From assembly GCA_965223585.1 (NCBI GenBank), contig CBDCWW010000008.1:79325-143324 (forward strand): 64,000 bases of DNA. The letters run 5' to 3'. Both the position numbers and the translations under genes were made by a program. Positions within the stretch are counted from its first letter, which is position 1. Every line of letters starts with the position of its first letter. The notes beneath the pieces are model-generated. The model did not search any database, was not told the origin of the DNA, and was given only the letters and a program-made list of their open reading frames with translations. Positions 7,586 to 16,085 of this stretch are shown piece by piece. Source of the DNA: CBDCVN01 sp965223585 (GTDB lineage Bacteria; Deinococcota; Deinococci; Deinococcales; Trueperaceae).

Positions 7586-8053
7586 ATGAAACAAACTTTA
7601 AGCCAAGCAACTATTATGTTTTTTCTTATTTTTTTTGGACTTTTTGGGTTTGCCCAAACTGATTCAGGACTAGTTACACTCGAGAGCACCTATACAATTG
7701 AAGAAACCCAAGCCAGACTTGAAGCAGCTATTGAGAATGCTGGTCTGAGGATTATCCTAGTCCTAGATCATGCTGCAAATGCTGGCAATGTAGAACTAGA
7801 CTTGCGCCCGACACGGCTAGTTTTGTTTGGTAACCCCAACGTGGGAACACCTCTTATGCAAAGTGCTCAAACAGTTGCAATTGATCTGCCCCAGAAAATG
7901 CTAATTTGGGAAGATGAGCAAGGACACATTTTTGTGTCTTACAATGATCCTATGTACTTAAAAACGAGACATAGTATAGAAGATCAAGATCAACGTTTGA
8001 ATAACATTAGTGGTGCTTTACACAACCTTGCAACAGCAGCTACAACACAATAA
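7586..8053 (+). CDS. Exported DUF302 domain protein
   Basis: A 155-residue protein with a signal peptide (hydrophobic core IMFFLIFFGLFGFA, cleavage near FAQ-TD) followed by a DUF302 domain; FGNPNVGTPLMQSAQTVAIDLP is the family hallmark. DUF302 proteins are small periplasmic or secreted proteins of unknown biochemistry. The ribosome site is weak (AAAAGA). Stand-alone gene between the decayed element and an ABC exporter. Confidence 0.88.
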   Translation: MKQTLSQATIMFFLIFFGLFGFAQTDSGLVTLESTYTIEETQARLEAAIENAGLRIILVLDHAANAGNVELDLRPTRLVLFGNPNVGTPLMQSAQTVAIDLPQKMLIWEDEQGHIFVSYNDPMYLKTRHSIEDQDQRLNNISGALHNLATAATTQ

Positions 8054-8120
8054 TACTATCAGTGATTACAATAGGATTAACACAAATTTATAATGGCAAA
8101 CTGTCCCTGAAAGTCTTTTA

Positions 8121-9104
8121 ATGATGAGTAAGAATAGCATTTCTTCTGAAAAGCCACTTTCGCCTATCAGCATTAAGGATGTGAGTAAGCACTACGGTAA
8201 GCGACCTGTGCTAAGTAAACTCACTTTTGATGTAAAAGCTGGAGAGGTCTATGCCTTAGTTGGCCCAAATGGAGCAGGCAAAACTACCATTATTCGTTTG
8301 GTAACAGGCTTGGCCTTTCCTACTTCAGGTAGTGTGCGCTTACTAGGCAAAGACCCTATTACTAACCCCAAGATTAAGCGTCTTCTAGGAGCAGTAGTAG
8401 AAGCACCTGCTGCTTTCTACCCTTATTTAAGTGGAAGAGAAAATTTGCGCTTGCACGCTAAATTAGCAGGTCGTGTAAACGAAAAACGTATTAATGAAGT
8501 TTTGGGTACGATGGAACTAAGTAATGCTGCTGAGCGAAAGGTAGGTATTTATAGTCTTGGCATGCGTCAAAGATTAGGGGTTGCTGCAGCTATACTTACT
8601 AATCCTGCGGTACTTATTCTAGATGAACCTGCCAGTGGTATGGACCCTTTGAGTTTACATCTTGTGCATCGTGTATTACAAGAAGCTGCTGAACGTGGAG
8701 CAGCAGTATTATTATCTACACACCATTTAGATGAAGTTGTGGCTTACTGTAATAAAGTCGGCATTTTGGAAGAGGGAATACTAATAGATGAAGTACTGCT
8801 ATCAAATCTAAGCGGGCGGTACCGAATAAGCGTGGACAAAACTGCTGCTACTATTGTGGCTTTGCAAAGCCAACCTTTTGTAGAAACTGTGCAAGCTCGT
8901 AGTGCAGACATAGTCTTTACATTAAATGATGAAAGCAGCTTGGGTAAACTAACAAGAACACTAAGTAATGAGGGCATTCAAATTCTTGAACTTAGACCTG
9001 ATTTCTTTGATTTAAAAAATTATTATGCTGAAAGAGTAACCGATTACACTGATTTTAAAAAGCCCCCAGTAAGTGAAGGAGTACATAATGTGGCAACTCC
9101 TTAG
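8121..9104 (+). CDS. ABC transporter ATP-binding protein (ABC-2 type)
   Basis: Complete nucleotide-binding domain: Walker A GPNGAGKTT near residue 49, ABC signature YSLGMRQRLG near 143, Walker B VLILDEPASGMDP and the switch His in STHHLDE. A C-terminal extension of about 90 residues is typical of DrrA/CcmA-like exporters. The last 17 bp overlap the permease gene, so the two are translated together. The substrate cannot be told from sequence; relatives export drugs, lipids or bacteriocins. Confidence 0.93.
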   Translation: MMSKNSISSEKPLSPISIKDVSKHYGKRPVLSKLTFDVKAGEVYALVGPNGAGKTTIIRLVTGLAFPTSGSVRLLGKDPITNPKIKRLLGAVVEAPAAFYPYLSGRENLRLHAKLAGRVNEKRINEVLGTMELSNAAERKVGIYSLGMRQRLGVAAAILTNPAVLILDEPASGMDPLSLHLVHRVLQEAAERGAAVLLSTHHLDEVVAYCNKVGILEEGILIDEVLLSNLSGRYRISVDKTAATIVALQSQPFVETVQARSADIVFTLNDESSLGKLTRTLSNEGIQILELRPDFFDLKNYYAERVTDYTDFKKPPVSEGVHNVATP

Positions 9105-9867
9105 TATTGAATGGGGTAAATTATGGCGCTTAGCAACTGTGCGTTTAAGTTTTTTCTTATTTATCTTTTTCCCCATAGTGTGGGCTTATGCTCCGGGTGT
9201 TATAGATGTTTATGGATTTTATGTTATTTCAGCCTATCAAGTGCCTGCACTTTCCTTGCTATCTTCAATGGAATTTTTGCTACCTTTATTAGTAGCAATT
9301 GTCAGTTCTTCTCTTCTAGGGGCAGAAGTAGGTTACCACACTTTACCTACTGTTCTTCTACGTCCGGTATCACGCTCAAGCTGGTTTTTAGCCAAGTTAA
9401 CTATAGCTGTTATCTTTCCTTTTATACTACTAGCCTTTTTACTAGTGGTGTCTTTACTAGCTGGTTTTCGCCTTCCAAATGGCTATGAAGCTTTCATTGG
9501 AGGTACAGGTTTAGGGGCAGGTGAACTAGTAGGCATAGGAGAGATGTTACCTTTAACAGCTTTAAAAGAGCTTGGCTATGCCTATACCTTGGCTGCAGCA
9601 AGCCTTGTACCTGTTAGCTGTTTAGCCCTATTCTTTACAGTGGTTTTTGGACAAGGAGTAAGTGGAGCTTTAGCTACGGTTACCTTGCTCATTTTTATGA
9701 GACTTTTAGTGGTTTGGCCACAGCTTGAGCGCTATTTACTTACCACTCACCTGAATGCCTACGTTAGTCCTATAGAAAGCTTAGGCTGGACACTGTTTGG
9801 ATTAGGTGTCTATGGCTCAATTTTTGCAGCTTGGTCAATGTTTATTTTTGAACGAAAAGACTTCTAG
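9088..9867 (+). CDS. ABC-2 type permease
   Basis: About 259 residues with six hydrophobic segments in the usual ABC-2 layout, starting MWQLLSIEWGKLWRLATVR. I choose the ATG at 9088, which has GGAG nine bases upstream, over the GTG at 9073. It overlaps the ATPase gene by 17 bp and should form a homodimeric membrane domain for it. Its stop codon overlaps the convergent aminotransferase stop. Confidence 0.9.
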   Translation: MWQLLSIEWGKLWRLATVRLSFFLFIFFPIVWAYAPGVIDVYGFYVISAYQVPALSLLSSMEFLLPLLVAIVSSSLLGAEVGYHTLPTVLLRPVSRSSWFLAKLTIAVIFPFILLAFLLVVSLLAGFRLPNGYEAFIGGTGLGAGELVGIGEMLPLTALKELGYAYTLAAASLVPVSCLALFFTVVFGQGVSGALATVTLLIFMRLLVVWPQLERYLLTTHLNAYVSPIESLGWTLFGLGVYGSIFAAWSMFIFERKDF

Positions 9868-11033
9868 TGTGTAGCGCAATATTCGCCTACTATAAGCTCT
9901 TCAAAAAGCCTTGGCAATTGTGGAGCGTGTAAAATATCTGCTAGGGCTTCCATAAGCTTTAAATAGTGGCGTGGCCTAGCATTTTCTCCCATTAGACCTA
10001 AACGCCAAATTTTACCAGCAGTTTTTCCTAACCCTCCAGCTACGCTTATATCATAATCATGCCGCAGCTGATGCCTTACCTTAGCGTCATCTACATTTTC
10101 AGGTAAGCTAACTGCTAAAACTGTTGGTAAACGATACTCATTAGGAATATAAGCTTTAAAACCCAATGTTTCTAAGGTTTGCAAAGTTACTTTCCCTACT
10201 ACATATACACGTTGGGTACGATTATCAATGCCTTCTTCTAGTGCAGCACGAATTGCTTCGCCTGTAGCCCAATGAAGTTGCACTGGTATAGTGTGATGAT
10301 ACTGTCGTCCCTCATCACCTAAACCCCAATAACCAAGCATATCCAATGCATCGTTGTACCAAGTGCTCACCGGGGTTTTACGATTTTTAATGGCCTCAAC
10401 AGCTTCTGCACTAAAGGCCACAGGAGCCAAACCAGGTGGTGCTGAAAGGCACTTTTGTGAACCTGTGTAGGCATAGTCTACATGCCATGTTTTCATATCA
10501 AACTCGAGCATTCCCACTGTAGTTACAGCATCAACAGAATAAAGCGCCTCAACTTCATGAGAAATTTCGCCAACTTCGGGTACGGGGTTTAAAACACCAG
10601 TTGAAGTTTCCCCATGAACCATAGCTATTAATTTTGGTTTAATTCTGTGGGCTTCAGCTCTTACTTTGTCTACATCAATAGGTGAGCCAGCTTCAAAACG
10701 CAAGGGGGTAACAATAGCACCTAGGCGCTTAGCCATCTCTATTTTTCGCTCACCAAAAACGCCGTTACTAACAATTAAAGCTTTTTCTCCTTGCTCGAGT
10801 AAATTAGCAAATCCTGCTTCCATACCCAGTGAACCTGTTCCTGACAGCAAGCTAGTAAAGCCATGTCCACCTGTTTTATAAAGTCTATGTAAATCTTCTA
10901 CAATACGGTCATTGTAAGCAAATACTTCGGCATCCATGTGTCCACGCATGGGCCAACTCATAGCATCAAGTGACCGAGGGTGAATAGGCGTAGGGCCGGG
11001 GGTCAAGAGCAAGACTGGGTTCAAATTCTTCAT
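9864..11033 (-). CDS. Class V aminotransferase, alanine-glyoxylate / serine-pyruvate type
   Basis: PLP enzyme of about 389 residues. Seen: the N-terminal LLTPGPTPIHPRSLDAMSWP typical of the family, a SGTGSLGMEAG cofactor-phosphate loop, VHGETSTGVLNP, the PLP-contacting Asp in YSVDAVTT and the Schiff-base Lys in YTGSQKCLSAPPG. The start is the ATG at 11033 (MKNLNPVLLLTPGP) with AGGA upstream; the longer ORF adds 12 non-conserved residues. It probably transfers amino groups between alanine or serine and glyoxylate; exact specificity is not readable. Confidence 0.92.
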   Translation of the reverse strand: MKNLNPVLLLTPGPTPIHPRSLDAMSWPMRGHMDAEVFAYNDRIVEDLHRLYKTGGHGFTSLLSGTGSLGMEAGFANLLEQGEKALIVSNGVFGERKIEMAKRLGAIVTPLRFEAGSPIDVDKVRAEAHRIKPKLIAMVHGETSTGVLNPVPEVGEISHEVEALYSVDAVTTVGMLEFDMKTWHVDYAYTGSQKCLSAPPGLAPVAFSAEAVEAIKNRKTPVSTWYNDALDMLGYWGLGDEGRQYHHTIPVQLHWATGEAIRAALEEGIDNRTQRVYVVGKVTLQTLETLGFKAYIPNEYRLPTVLAVSLPENVDDAKVRHQLRHDYDISVAGGLGKTAGKIWRLGLMGENARPRHYLKLMEALADILHAPQLPRLFEELIVGEYCATH

Positions 11034-11069
11034 TAAAACACATCCTAATTTAAAAACTGATGCCAACAC

Positions 11070-11420
11070 AATAAAAAAACGACCACACCAAATACTGATG
11101 GGTCACTTCTTATGCAACACTCTGTAGTAAAGAGTGTTGCTGGCTAGAATGCTCGAGCAAAATGTAAAAGCATCATTAAGAATTAAGTCTACTAAAAATT
11201 TACAGGTTTGTAAAGTATGACAATTAAGCCGCAACTGAAGCCTACTTTGAGGCATATTTGCTAGCACAAAACCTTAGGCTTGTTATGTTGTTATGGAACT
11301 TCTCTATAAGTTTTACAAGCAATTGCAGGTAATGATGAAGTAAAAATCTTAGCAAAAATACATTCAATATGCTATTACATGTATAGAACCACCAAACCTT
11401 GATATCCATCTATAAACCTT
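11070..11420. other. Intergenic region with a 10-bp-stem hairpin
   Basis: About 350 bp without a gene. The clear feature is GCAACACTCT (11114-11123) pairing perfectly with AGAGTGTTGC (11131-11140) around a 7-nt loop; no T-run follows on either strand, so it may be an operator or mRNA structure upstream of the minus-strand aminotransferase rather than a terminator. Confidence 0.5.
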
Positions 11421-12581
11421 CTAAAGTGCTTGGCTGTAAATAACTACAGCATCATCATAGTTTACTTCACGAGGATTATTAACTAACAAACGCTGTTGTT
11501 TCATAGCATCTTTAGCCAGTTTAGGCACATCATTATCCCCTATGCCTACTTCACTTAGTTTTGTAACCATACCAAGTTTCTGTGCTAGATTTGTGAAGTA
11601 ATTGGCAAGCCCAACAGCTTTTTCATTCACACTTCTGTTAATATCTTGGGGGTTAACAATATCAACTATTTTGGCGTAAAGCTCAGCACAAGCAGAGGCA
11701 TTAAAACGTAATACATGTGGTAATACTAAAGCATTGGAAAGACCATGAGCTACGTGAAAAAGTGCTCCTACAGGATAGGCCAGTGCATGTACTGCTGCTA
11801 CGGGTGCGTTGGCAAAGGCTTGACCTGCTAGCATAGAACCTAACAGCATATTAGACCTAGCCTCTATGTTATGTTGCCCATTATGTACAACCTCTTCTAT
11901 ATTACTTGAAAGTAGACGCAGAGCTTCAAGAGCTAAATTATCTGAGAGGGGATTTTTCTTGTGCTTACTGGTATAGGCTTCAAGAGCATGTACCATAGCA
12001 TCAATCCCTGTTGCTGCTGTGATATTGGCTGGTAAATTTAGGGTCAACTCAGCATCAAGCATTGCTATATCTGGATAAAGCTGCTTAGATACTACTCCCT
12101 TTTTCTCTGTAGTGCCAGTAGTAACAATGGCAATGGGTGTAACTTCTGAGCCAGTTCCAGCAGTGGTGGGCACTAAAACTAGAGGCAAACTTCGTTTTCC
12201 TTTAGTTTGTTCAACTCCATAGATATTACTTAATGACTCTGTAGAATTACTCAAATAAGCCACTAGCTTAGCAACATCCATAGAACTGCCCCCACCAAAG
12301 CCTATAACTATTTCTGCATTATGTTGATTTGCAGTTTCAAGAGCAGCAAGCACAGTGCTTTCTTTGGGATCTGCTTCTACGCCATCAAAAATAGTGATTT
12401 CATAGTCTTGGTTTTTTAGGTTGGTTAGGGGGTGCTCGAGTAAACCAGCTTGTATAATCCCTTTATCCGTAACCAGCATAGCTCTTTTATTTTGTACAGC
12501 AGGCAAAAGTTCACCTAAACGTTTAGTTGCGCCTGCTTCACAAATTATTGTTGGTGTAGTGTTAAATACGAAATTATTCAT
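11421..12581 (-). CDS. Iron-containing alcohol dehydrogenase
   Basis: A 386-residue group III NAD(P)-dependent dehydrogenase. Seen: the dinucleotide loop GFGGGSSMDVAK near residue 95, the Asp of the metal site in GIDAMVHALEAYTS, and the His-rich segment PVGALFHVAHGLSNALVLPHV that completes iron coordination. Length is normal. AGGGA precedes the ATG. Family members oxidise or reduce primary alcohols and aldehydes; the physiological substrate is open. It is the last chromosomal gene before cassette array 1. Confidence 0.92.
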   Translation of the reverse strand: MNNFVFNTTPTIICEAGATKRLGELLPAVQNKRAMLVTDKGIIQAGLLEHPLTNLKNQDYEITIFDGVEADPKESTVLAALETANQHNAEIVIGFGGGSSMDVAKLVAYLSNSTESLSNIYGVEQTKGKRSLPLVLVPTTAGTGSEVTPIAIVTTGTTEKKGVVSKQLYPDIAMLDAELTLNLPANITAATGIDAMVHALEAYTSKHKKNPLSDNLALEALRLLSSNIEEVVHNGQHNIEARSNMLLGSMLAGQAFANAPVAAVHALAYPVGALFHVAHGLSNALVLPHVLRFNASACAELYAKIVDIVNPQDINRSVNEKAVGLANYFTNLAQKLGMVTKLSEVGIGDNDVPKLAKDAMKQQRLLVNNPREVNYDDAVVIYSQAL

Positions 12582-12592
12582 AAAAATCCCTG

Positions 12593-12623
12593 CCGTAGGG
12601 CATATTACAATACACCCCTACGG
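12593..12623. repeat. Hairpin between the dehydrogenase start and the first attC
   Basis: CCGTAGGG (12593-12600) is the reverse complement of CCCTACGG (12616-12623). It lies in the 5' leader of the minus-strand dehydrogenase gene and at the distal boundary of the cassette array. Confidence 0.4.
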
Positions 12624-12634
12624 TTCGCAGAAAA

Positions 12635-12745
12635 TCCTAACGGCTCTAAGCTCAGGGGTGCTCACTTTCCAATACATCATCCTAAACTAATCCTACACTT
12701 ACTTTGGCTGCTCGTGTGATCGTCCCACTGGAGTGCGAGTTAGGG
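12635..12745 (-). repeat. Integron attC site 1 (distal end of array 1)
   Basis: About 111 bp, 3' of the FRG gene. It contains the shared core CTCAGGGGTGCTCAC and the opposing half CTCGTGTGAT, with outer boxes TCCTAAC and GTTAGGG that each deviate by one base from RYYYAAC/GTTRRRY. The degenerate ends suit the terminal, oldest site of an array. Confidence 0.75.
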
Positions 12746-12777
12746 TAATTCCTCTCAATTCGCATGATTACAAAGAA

Positions 12778-13545
12778 TTAATCTCTAGAGAAGCAGGTAT
12801 CTGATACGTAACAATCAGAAAAGTTATGCCTGATTTTGAGTTCACCAGCAAAACCATCTAAATCTGGAAACAGCAGGCTTTGTCTAATCCCAAGTTGGTA
12901 TAGTTGCTTTTGCACTTTTGATGCTTCTTCTTTTGAAAATACCAATCTTTTTATCCATTTATGTTCTTCATTCTCAAACGCTTTCTGTAATTCTTGAGTT
13001 GGGTCAGGTTGAATTGTAAACAAGCCTCCTTGGCCTGAAATCCTAGGTGTAACGTGTGGAGGAATATATAAGCCAACTTCCTTATACTTAAAAGGGTCTT
13101 TGTTATTCTCTATTGAAATATACGCACAATCATGAAGTGCATAAACAGCTACCCCTGAGTCTAAAGGAAGTATTTCACCGTTTAAGCTATTTAGCCTTGG
13201 TTGCGTTGCAAAATATAGTGCCACTAGAGGACTCGTACTCCAGTCCAATAAACGAGTAGGTAAACCATGATGTTGTGCTAAAGCTAGCCATTCCCATTCG
13301 TTATTTGGCTGTATATCAAGTACACCTAAAGATTGCCGTTTAAAGGATTCTAGAACCTCCTTCTCGTGGTCAACTACTAAATAAGAATCATCGTTCTGGT
13401 AATTGCTTATACGCCCTGATGAAGGAATCAACTTATGTTTTTGCTCATTTGTAACACCGCGATAAATCACATGCCCACAACCAAATTTCTCACTGGTGCA
13501 TAACTCTATGAATTCTTTAAGGTTGCTACAGTTGATATTTTGCAT
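12778..13545 (-). CDS. FRG domain protein (cassette gene)
   Basis: A 255-residue protein with an N-terminal IYRGVTNEQKHKLIPSSGR (the F/Y-RG signature) and the strongly conserved AQHHGLPTRLLDWSTSPLVALYFA. FRG proteins are uncharacterised but recur beside toxin and defence genes, and a nucleic-acid or NAD-related effector role has been proposed; treat that as inference. The ATG lies only 10 bp from the upstream attC core box and has no Shine-Dalgarno, so translation may be leaderless or depend on attC structure. Confidence 0.88.
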   Translation of the reverse strand: MQNINCSNLKEFIELCTSEKFGCGHVIYRGVTNEQKHKLIPSSGRISNYQNDDSYLVVDHEKEVLESFKRQSLGVLDIQPNNEWEWLALAQHHGLPTRLLDWSTSPLVALYFATQPRLNSLNGEILPLDSGVAVYALHDCAYISIENNKDPFKYKEVGLYIPPHVTPRISGQGGLFTIQPDPTQELQKAFENEEHKWIKRLVFSKEEASKVQKQLYQLGIRQSLLFPDLDGFAGELKIRHNFSDCYVSDTCFSRD

Positions 13546-13555
13546 TATGGCATTA

Positions 13556-13668
13556 CTCTAACGGTACGGAGCTCAGGTGTGCACACTTTTAGTGACACTC
13601 CCCTGAAACAAATTTCAAACTTAATTGCGCCCCACGTGTGTGCATCACATTGAAGCGCCTAGTTAGAC
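13556..13668 (-). repeat. Integron attC site 2
   Basis: 113 bp between CTCTAAC (13556) and GTTAGAC (ends 13668). The arms CTCAGGTGTGCACAC and GTGTGTGCATCAC are imperfect inverted repeats. It belongs to the GTGTGTGC sequence class also seen in sites 3, 6, 7 and 9. Confidence 0.85.
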
Positions 13669-13703
13669 TAGGAAAGGCACGCACCTCAAACGAATAAGAA
13701 CAA

Positions 13704-14849
13704 CTAAGCACTTTGTGAATTTGAGGCATTAAAATCCATTCCCTGACTAAGATTCTCTAAATCATATAGTTTGACCACTGTTCCAGACTTAGCTTGCAAA
13801 ATGCCATTGAATAATGTTTCTAGGCTTACCTTATGATGAAAACGAACTAAACTATACCTCTGAGTAATTAGCTGTTCTCGCTCTTTTTCTTGTTTTGGAT
13901 CGTAATAACGATGGCAGTAGCCATTGCATTCTAAAACCAGCATTAATTCTCCAACAAAGAAATCAACTTTGTACTTACCAATAGGATAATTGTAGTGCAG
14001 GTTAAAACCTTTAAAAACTTGGGATAGCACTTCTCGCCACTGGATTTCCATTGAGGTATCAGGCTTGATAAAGTTCCCTACTTGACCAAACATCTTTTTC
14101 TTGAGTTCTATGCCAACCACAGTGTCCATTCCCAAAGCAATTTTAGGTACATCATCTAAATGATAACCATTCATACGAGATGCTTTACCACCTACAGAAC
14201 GAATTGTTCCCAAGTCTAGCTTGATAGGTTTTATATCATCTTTGTGTTTTCTAAGGTAGCTGTTGAGGGTGCTTTCTGGAATATCGAGGAATTTAACAAT
14301 ATCTTTCTTAGTAGCAATTTTATTATTGACAGAACAAGTAAAACCAACTTCCTGAATGAGTTTGACTGCATCTATGTAGTTCCTTTGAGCAATTTGCTGG
14401 ATGTTAGGAGAAAGTCCACAAGCTTGTTTTACTGCTGCATCAAGGGCAGTGCGTACTAGAGATGATTGTAATATGACGCATCTTTTACCAATATGCTTTT
14501 GATTTTGTCTAAGAGCATCATGGGCAAGCCCTAAAGCATAGCCACGAATCAAGGATTCAATGATGGGGGTAGTGTAAACGTTGATTTTTCTTCCTTGATA
14601 TGGACTATTGTTAGCAACAACTTCTATTGATTTAGGCACCATGCCCAAATCCTCATCTACAAAGGGTTTCAGTGTTTTTGAGGGCCAGTTAAGCACCATG
14701 CGTTTTAAGGGTGCATGGTCCATTCCTAATAACTCAGCAGTACCTCTCTCACTCATAACTGCAGTACCATCATCCAAAACATAGCCATCACAAATGACAT
14801 TGGGGATTAATTCAACTTGCCCATAATAGGTTGCTTTTTGCTCAATCAT
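13704..14849 (-). CDS. Antirepressor-like N-terminus fused to a Vsr/DUF559-like nuclease domain (cassette gene)
   Basis: A 381-residue protein. The first ~250 residues resemble phage regulatory proteins of the Bro/antirepressor kind (VMSERGTAELLGMDHAPLKRM, then TPIIESLIRGYALGLAHDAL, and a putative HTH KKDIVKFLDIPESTLNSYLR). The last ~100 residues read HYNYPIGKYKVDFFVGEL then LVLECNGYCHRYYD, the D...ExN pattern of PD-(D/E)XK enzymes related to DUF559 and Vsr. AGGTGA precedes the ATG. A role in phage defence is inferred from the fusion and the cassette context; I do not know a characterised homologue. Confidence 0.7.
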   Translation of the reverse strand: MIEQKATYYGQVELIPNVICDGYVLDDGTAVMSERGTAELLGMDHAPLKRMVLNWPSKTLKPFVDEDLGMVPKSIEVVANNSPYQGRKINVYTTPIIESLIRGYALGLAHDALRQNQKHIGKRCVILQSSLVRTALDAAVKQACGLSPNIQQIAQRNYIDAVKLIQEVGFTCSVNNKIATKKDIVKFLDIPESTLNSYLRKHKDDIKPIKLDLGTIRSVGGKASRMNGYHLDDVPKIALGMDTVVGIELKKKMFGQVGNFIKPDTSMEIQWREVLSQVFKGFNLHYNYPIGKYKVDFFVGELMLVLECNGYCHRYYDPKQEKEREQLITQRYSLVRFHHKVSLETLFNGILQAKSGTVVKLYDLENLSQGMDFNASNSQSA

Positions 14850-14990
14850 AATTCACCTGCTCTGTAAGGTTTCTCTGGATTGCTAAAGTAAGGCAGGCCA
14901 ACCAGAGTACTTGGCTTTTCGGGGTCGACATCCCTAGCCTCACACTGTTCCACTATACAATATTTTGTATTTTTGTAAGAAATTTCGAGC

Positions 14991-15103
14991 GTCTAACGAC
15001 ATTAAATTCAGATGTTCACACTTCTAATTGCGTTCCCCTGAAACTAATTTTACACTTAATTGCGCCCCACATGTGTGCGTCACATTGTAGCGCTAAGTTA
15101 GGT
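14991..15103 (-). repeat. Integron attC site 3
   Basis: 113 bp from GTCTAAC (14991-14997) to GTTAGGT (15097-15103), both perfect consensus boxes. The inner arms TTCAGATGTTCACAC and GTGTGTGCGTCAC pair imperfectly. It ends the AriA/AriB cassette. Confidence 0.87.
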
Positions 15104-15269
15104 TTCATACAAAAATAGCTTTTCACAATACTGTTGCCAGTGATGCACACCTTGAGAAGGTACAAGTGGTAGGATATTCGGTTAAATCTTATTTCCTTTC
15201 TTTGCGAAATGTTGTTTGACAGCTTTATGGTCTATTTTTGCAAGAATGTAATTCCTAATTATACTAATT

Positions 15270-16085
15270 TCAAGCAGCTAGACGTTTTATCTGTTGACTT
15301 AGATAAAGAACATCCACATTTGATTGATTGTTCGGCAACAATGCAATCATTTGCCCGTACAACATTTCTTGTGACATACTTTTAAGGTTGCTGTGGTTCT
15401 TTATATAGTTAATAACTGCATTTGATAAGAAATGACCCCGAATTAAATATTTTACATCTCTATTACTAGCTATAATTAGATCCTCTGCACGTTTAAGCTC
15501 ACTTTCTGTAAAATGCTCTTTTAATTCTTTAAATTTACCTGTCACGCTAGTGAGGTTTGGTTTATGTGAGCGATTTGATTTTAAGAAACGTGTACAATTT
15601 CTGCCTAAAACCTCAATACCTTTGTTGAAAAACTCATTTGCAAAGTCATACTTCAGCAGTTCTTTAAAATCACTCACAAAACTTTCTAACCATAAAGAAA
15701 CTTCTGCAACTTGCATTTTGGAAGAACGAGAAAATATATGTATAGCTTTTGCTATATTATGTGGACAATACATAGTGTTTTCAATAGAGTAACCATATGT
15801 GTAAAGTATTCTAGGATGGTTTTTCTGAGAGTTACTTACATAAGTGTAATCGCTGTCTCTAGCAACAACAATATCAATATCATTTTCTGAAACTGCATCT
15901 TCGTATTTAGCAATTTCTTCCTTACCACCAGCAACTTTAAAGTAAACATCTACTACGTGATTTATTTCGAATATTGTACTCCAAAAGGGTTCGTCGTCCT
16001 CACCCTCAATATAAACAACAAATTTACTTTTATGAAATTTTGATAGTGTATCAAGTGCTTTACGAGAATAACTTAATCTGCCCAT
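15270..16085 (-). CDS. ariB: DUF4435 (TOPRIM-like) protein, PARIS AriB-like
   Basis: A 271-residue protein with a TOPRIM-like start FVVYIEGEDDEPFWSTIF and an acidic IDIVVARDSDYTYV strand, the DUF4435 pattern. In PARIS anti-phage systems AriB is a DUF4435/TOPRIM nuclease released when a phage anti-restriction protein is sensed by the AriA ATPase. Here it directly follows an AAA ATPase with a 13-bp overlap, the same order and pairing. GGAAG precedes the start. Assignment to PARIS rather than a generic ATPase-TOPRIM pair rests on the DUF4435 domain and the operon. Confidence 0.72.
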   Translation of the reverse strand: MGRLSYSRKALDTLSKFHKSKFVVYIEGEDDEPFWSTIFEINHVVDVYFKVAGGKEEIAKYEDAVSENDIDIVVARDSDYTYVSNSQKNHPRILYTYGYSIENTMYCPHNIAKAIHIFSRSSKMQVAEVSLWLESFVSDFKELLKYDFANEFFNKGIEVLGRNCTRFLKSNRSHKPNLTSVTGKFKELKEHFTESELKRAEDLIIASNRDVKYLIRGHFLSNAVINYIKNHSNLKSMSQEMLYGQMIALLPNNQSNVDVLYLSQQIKRLAA

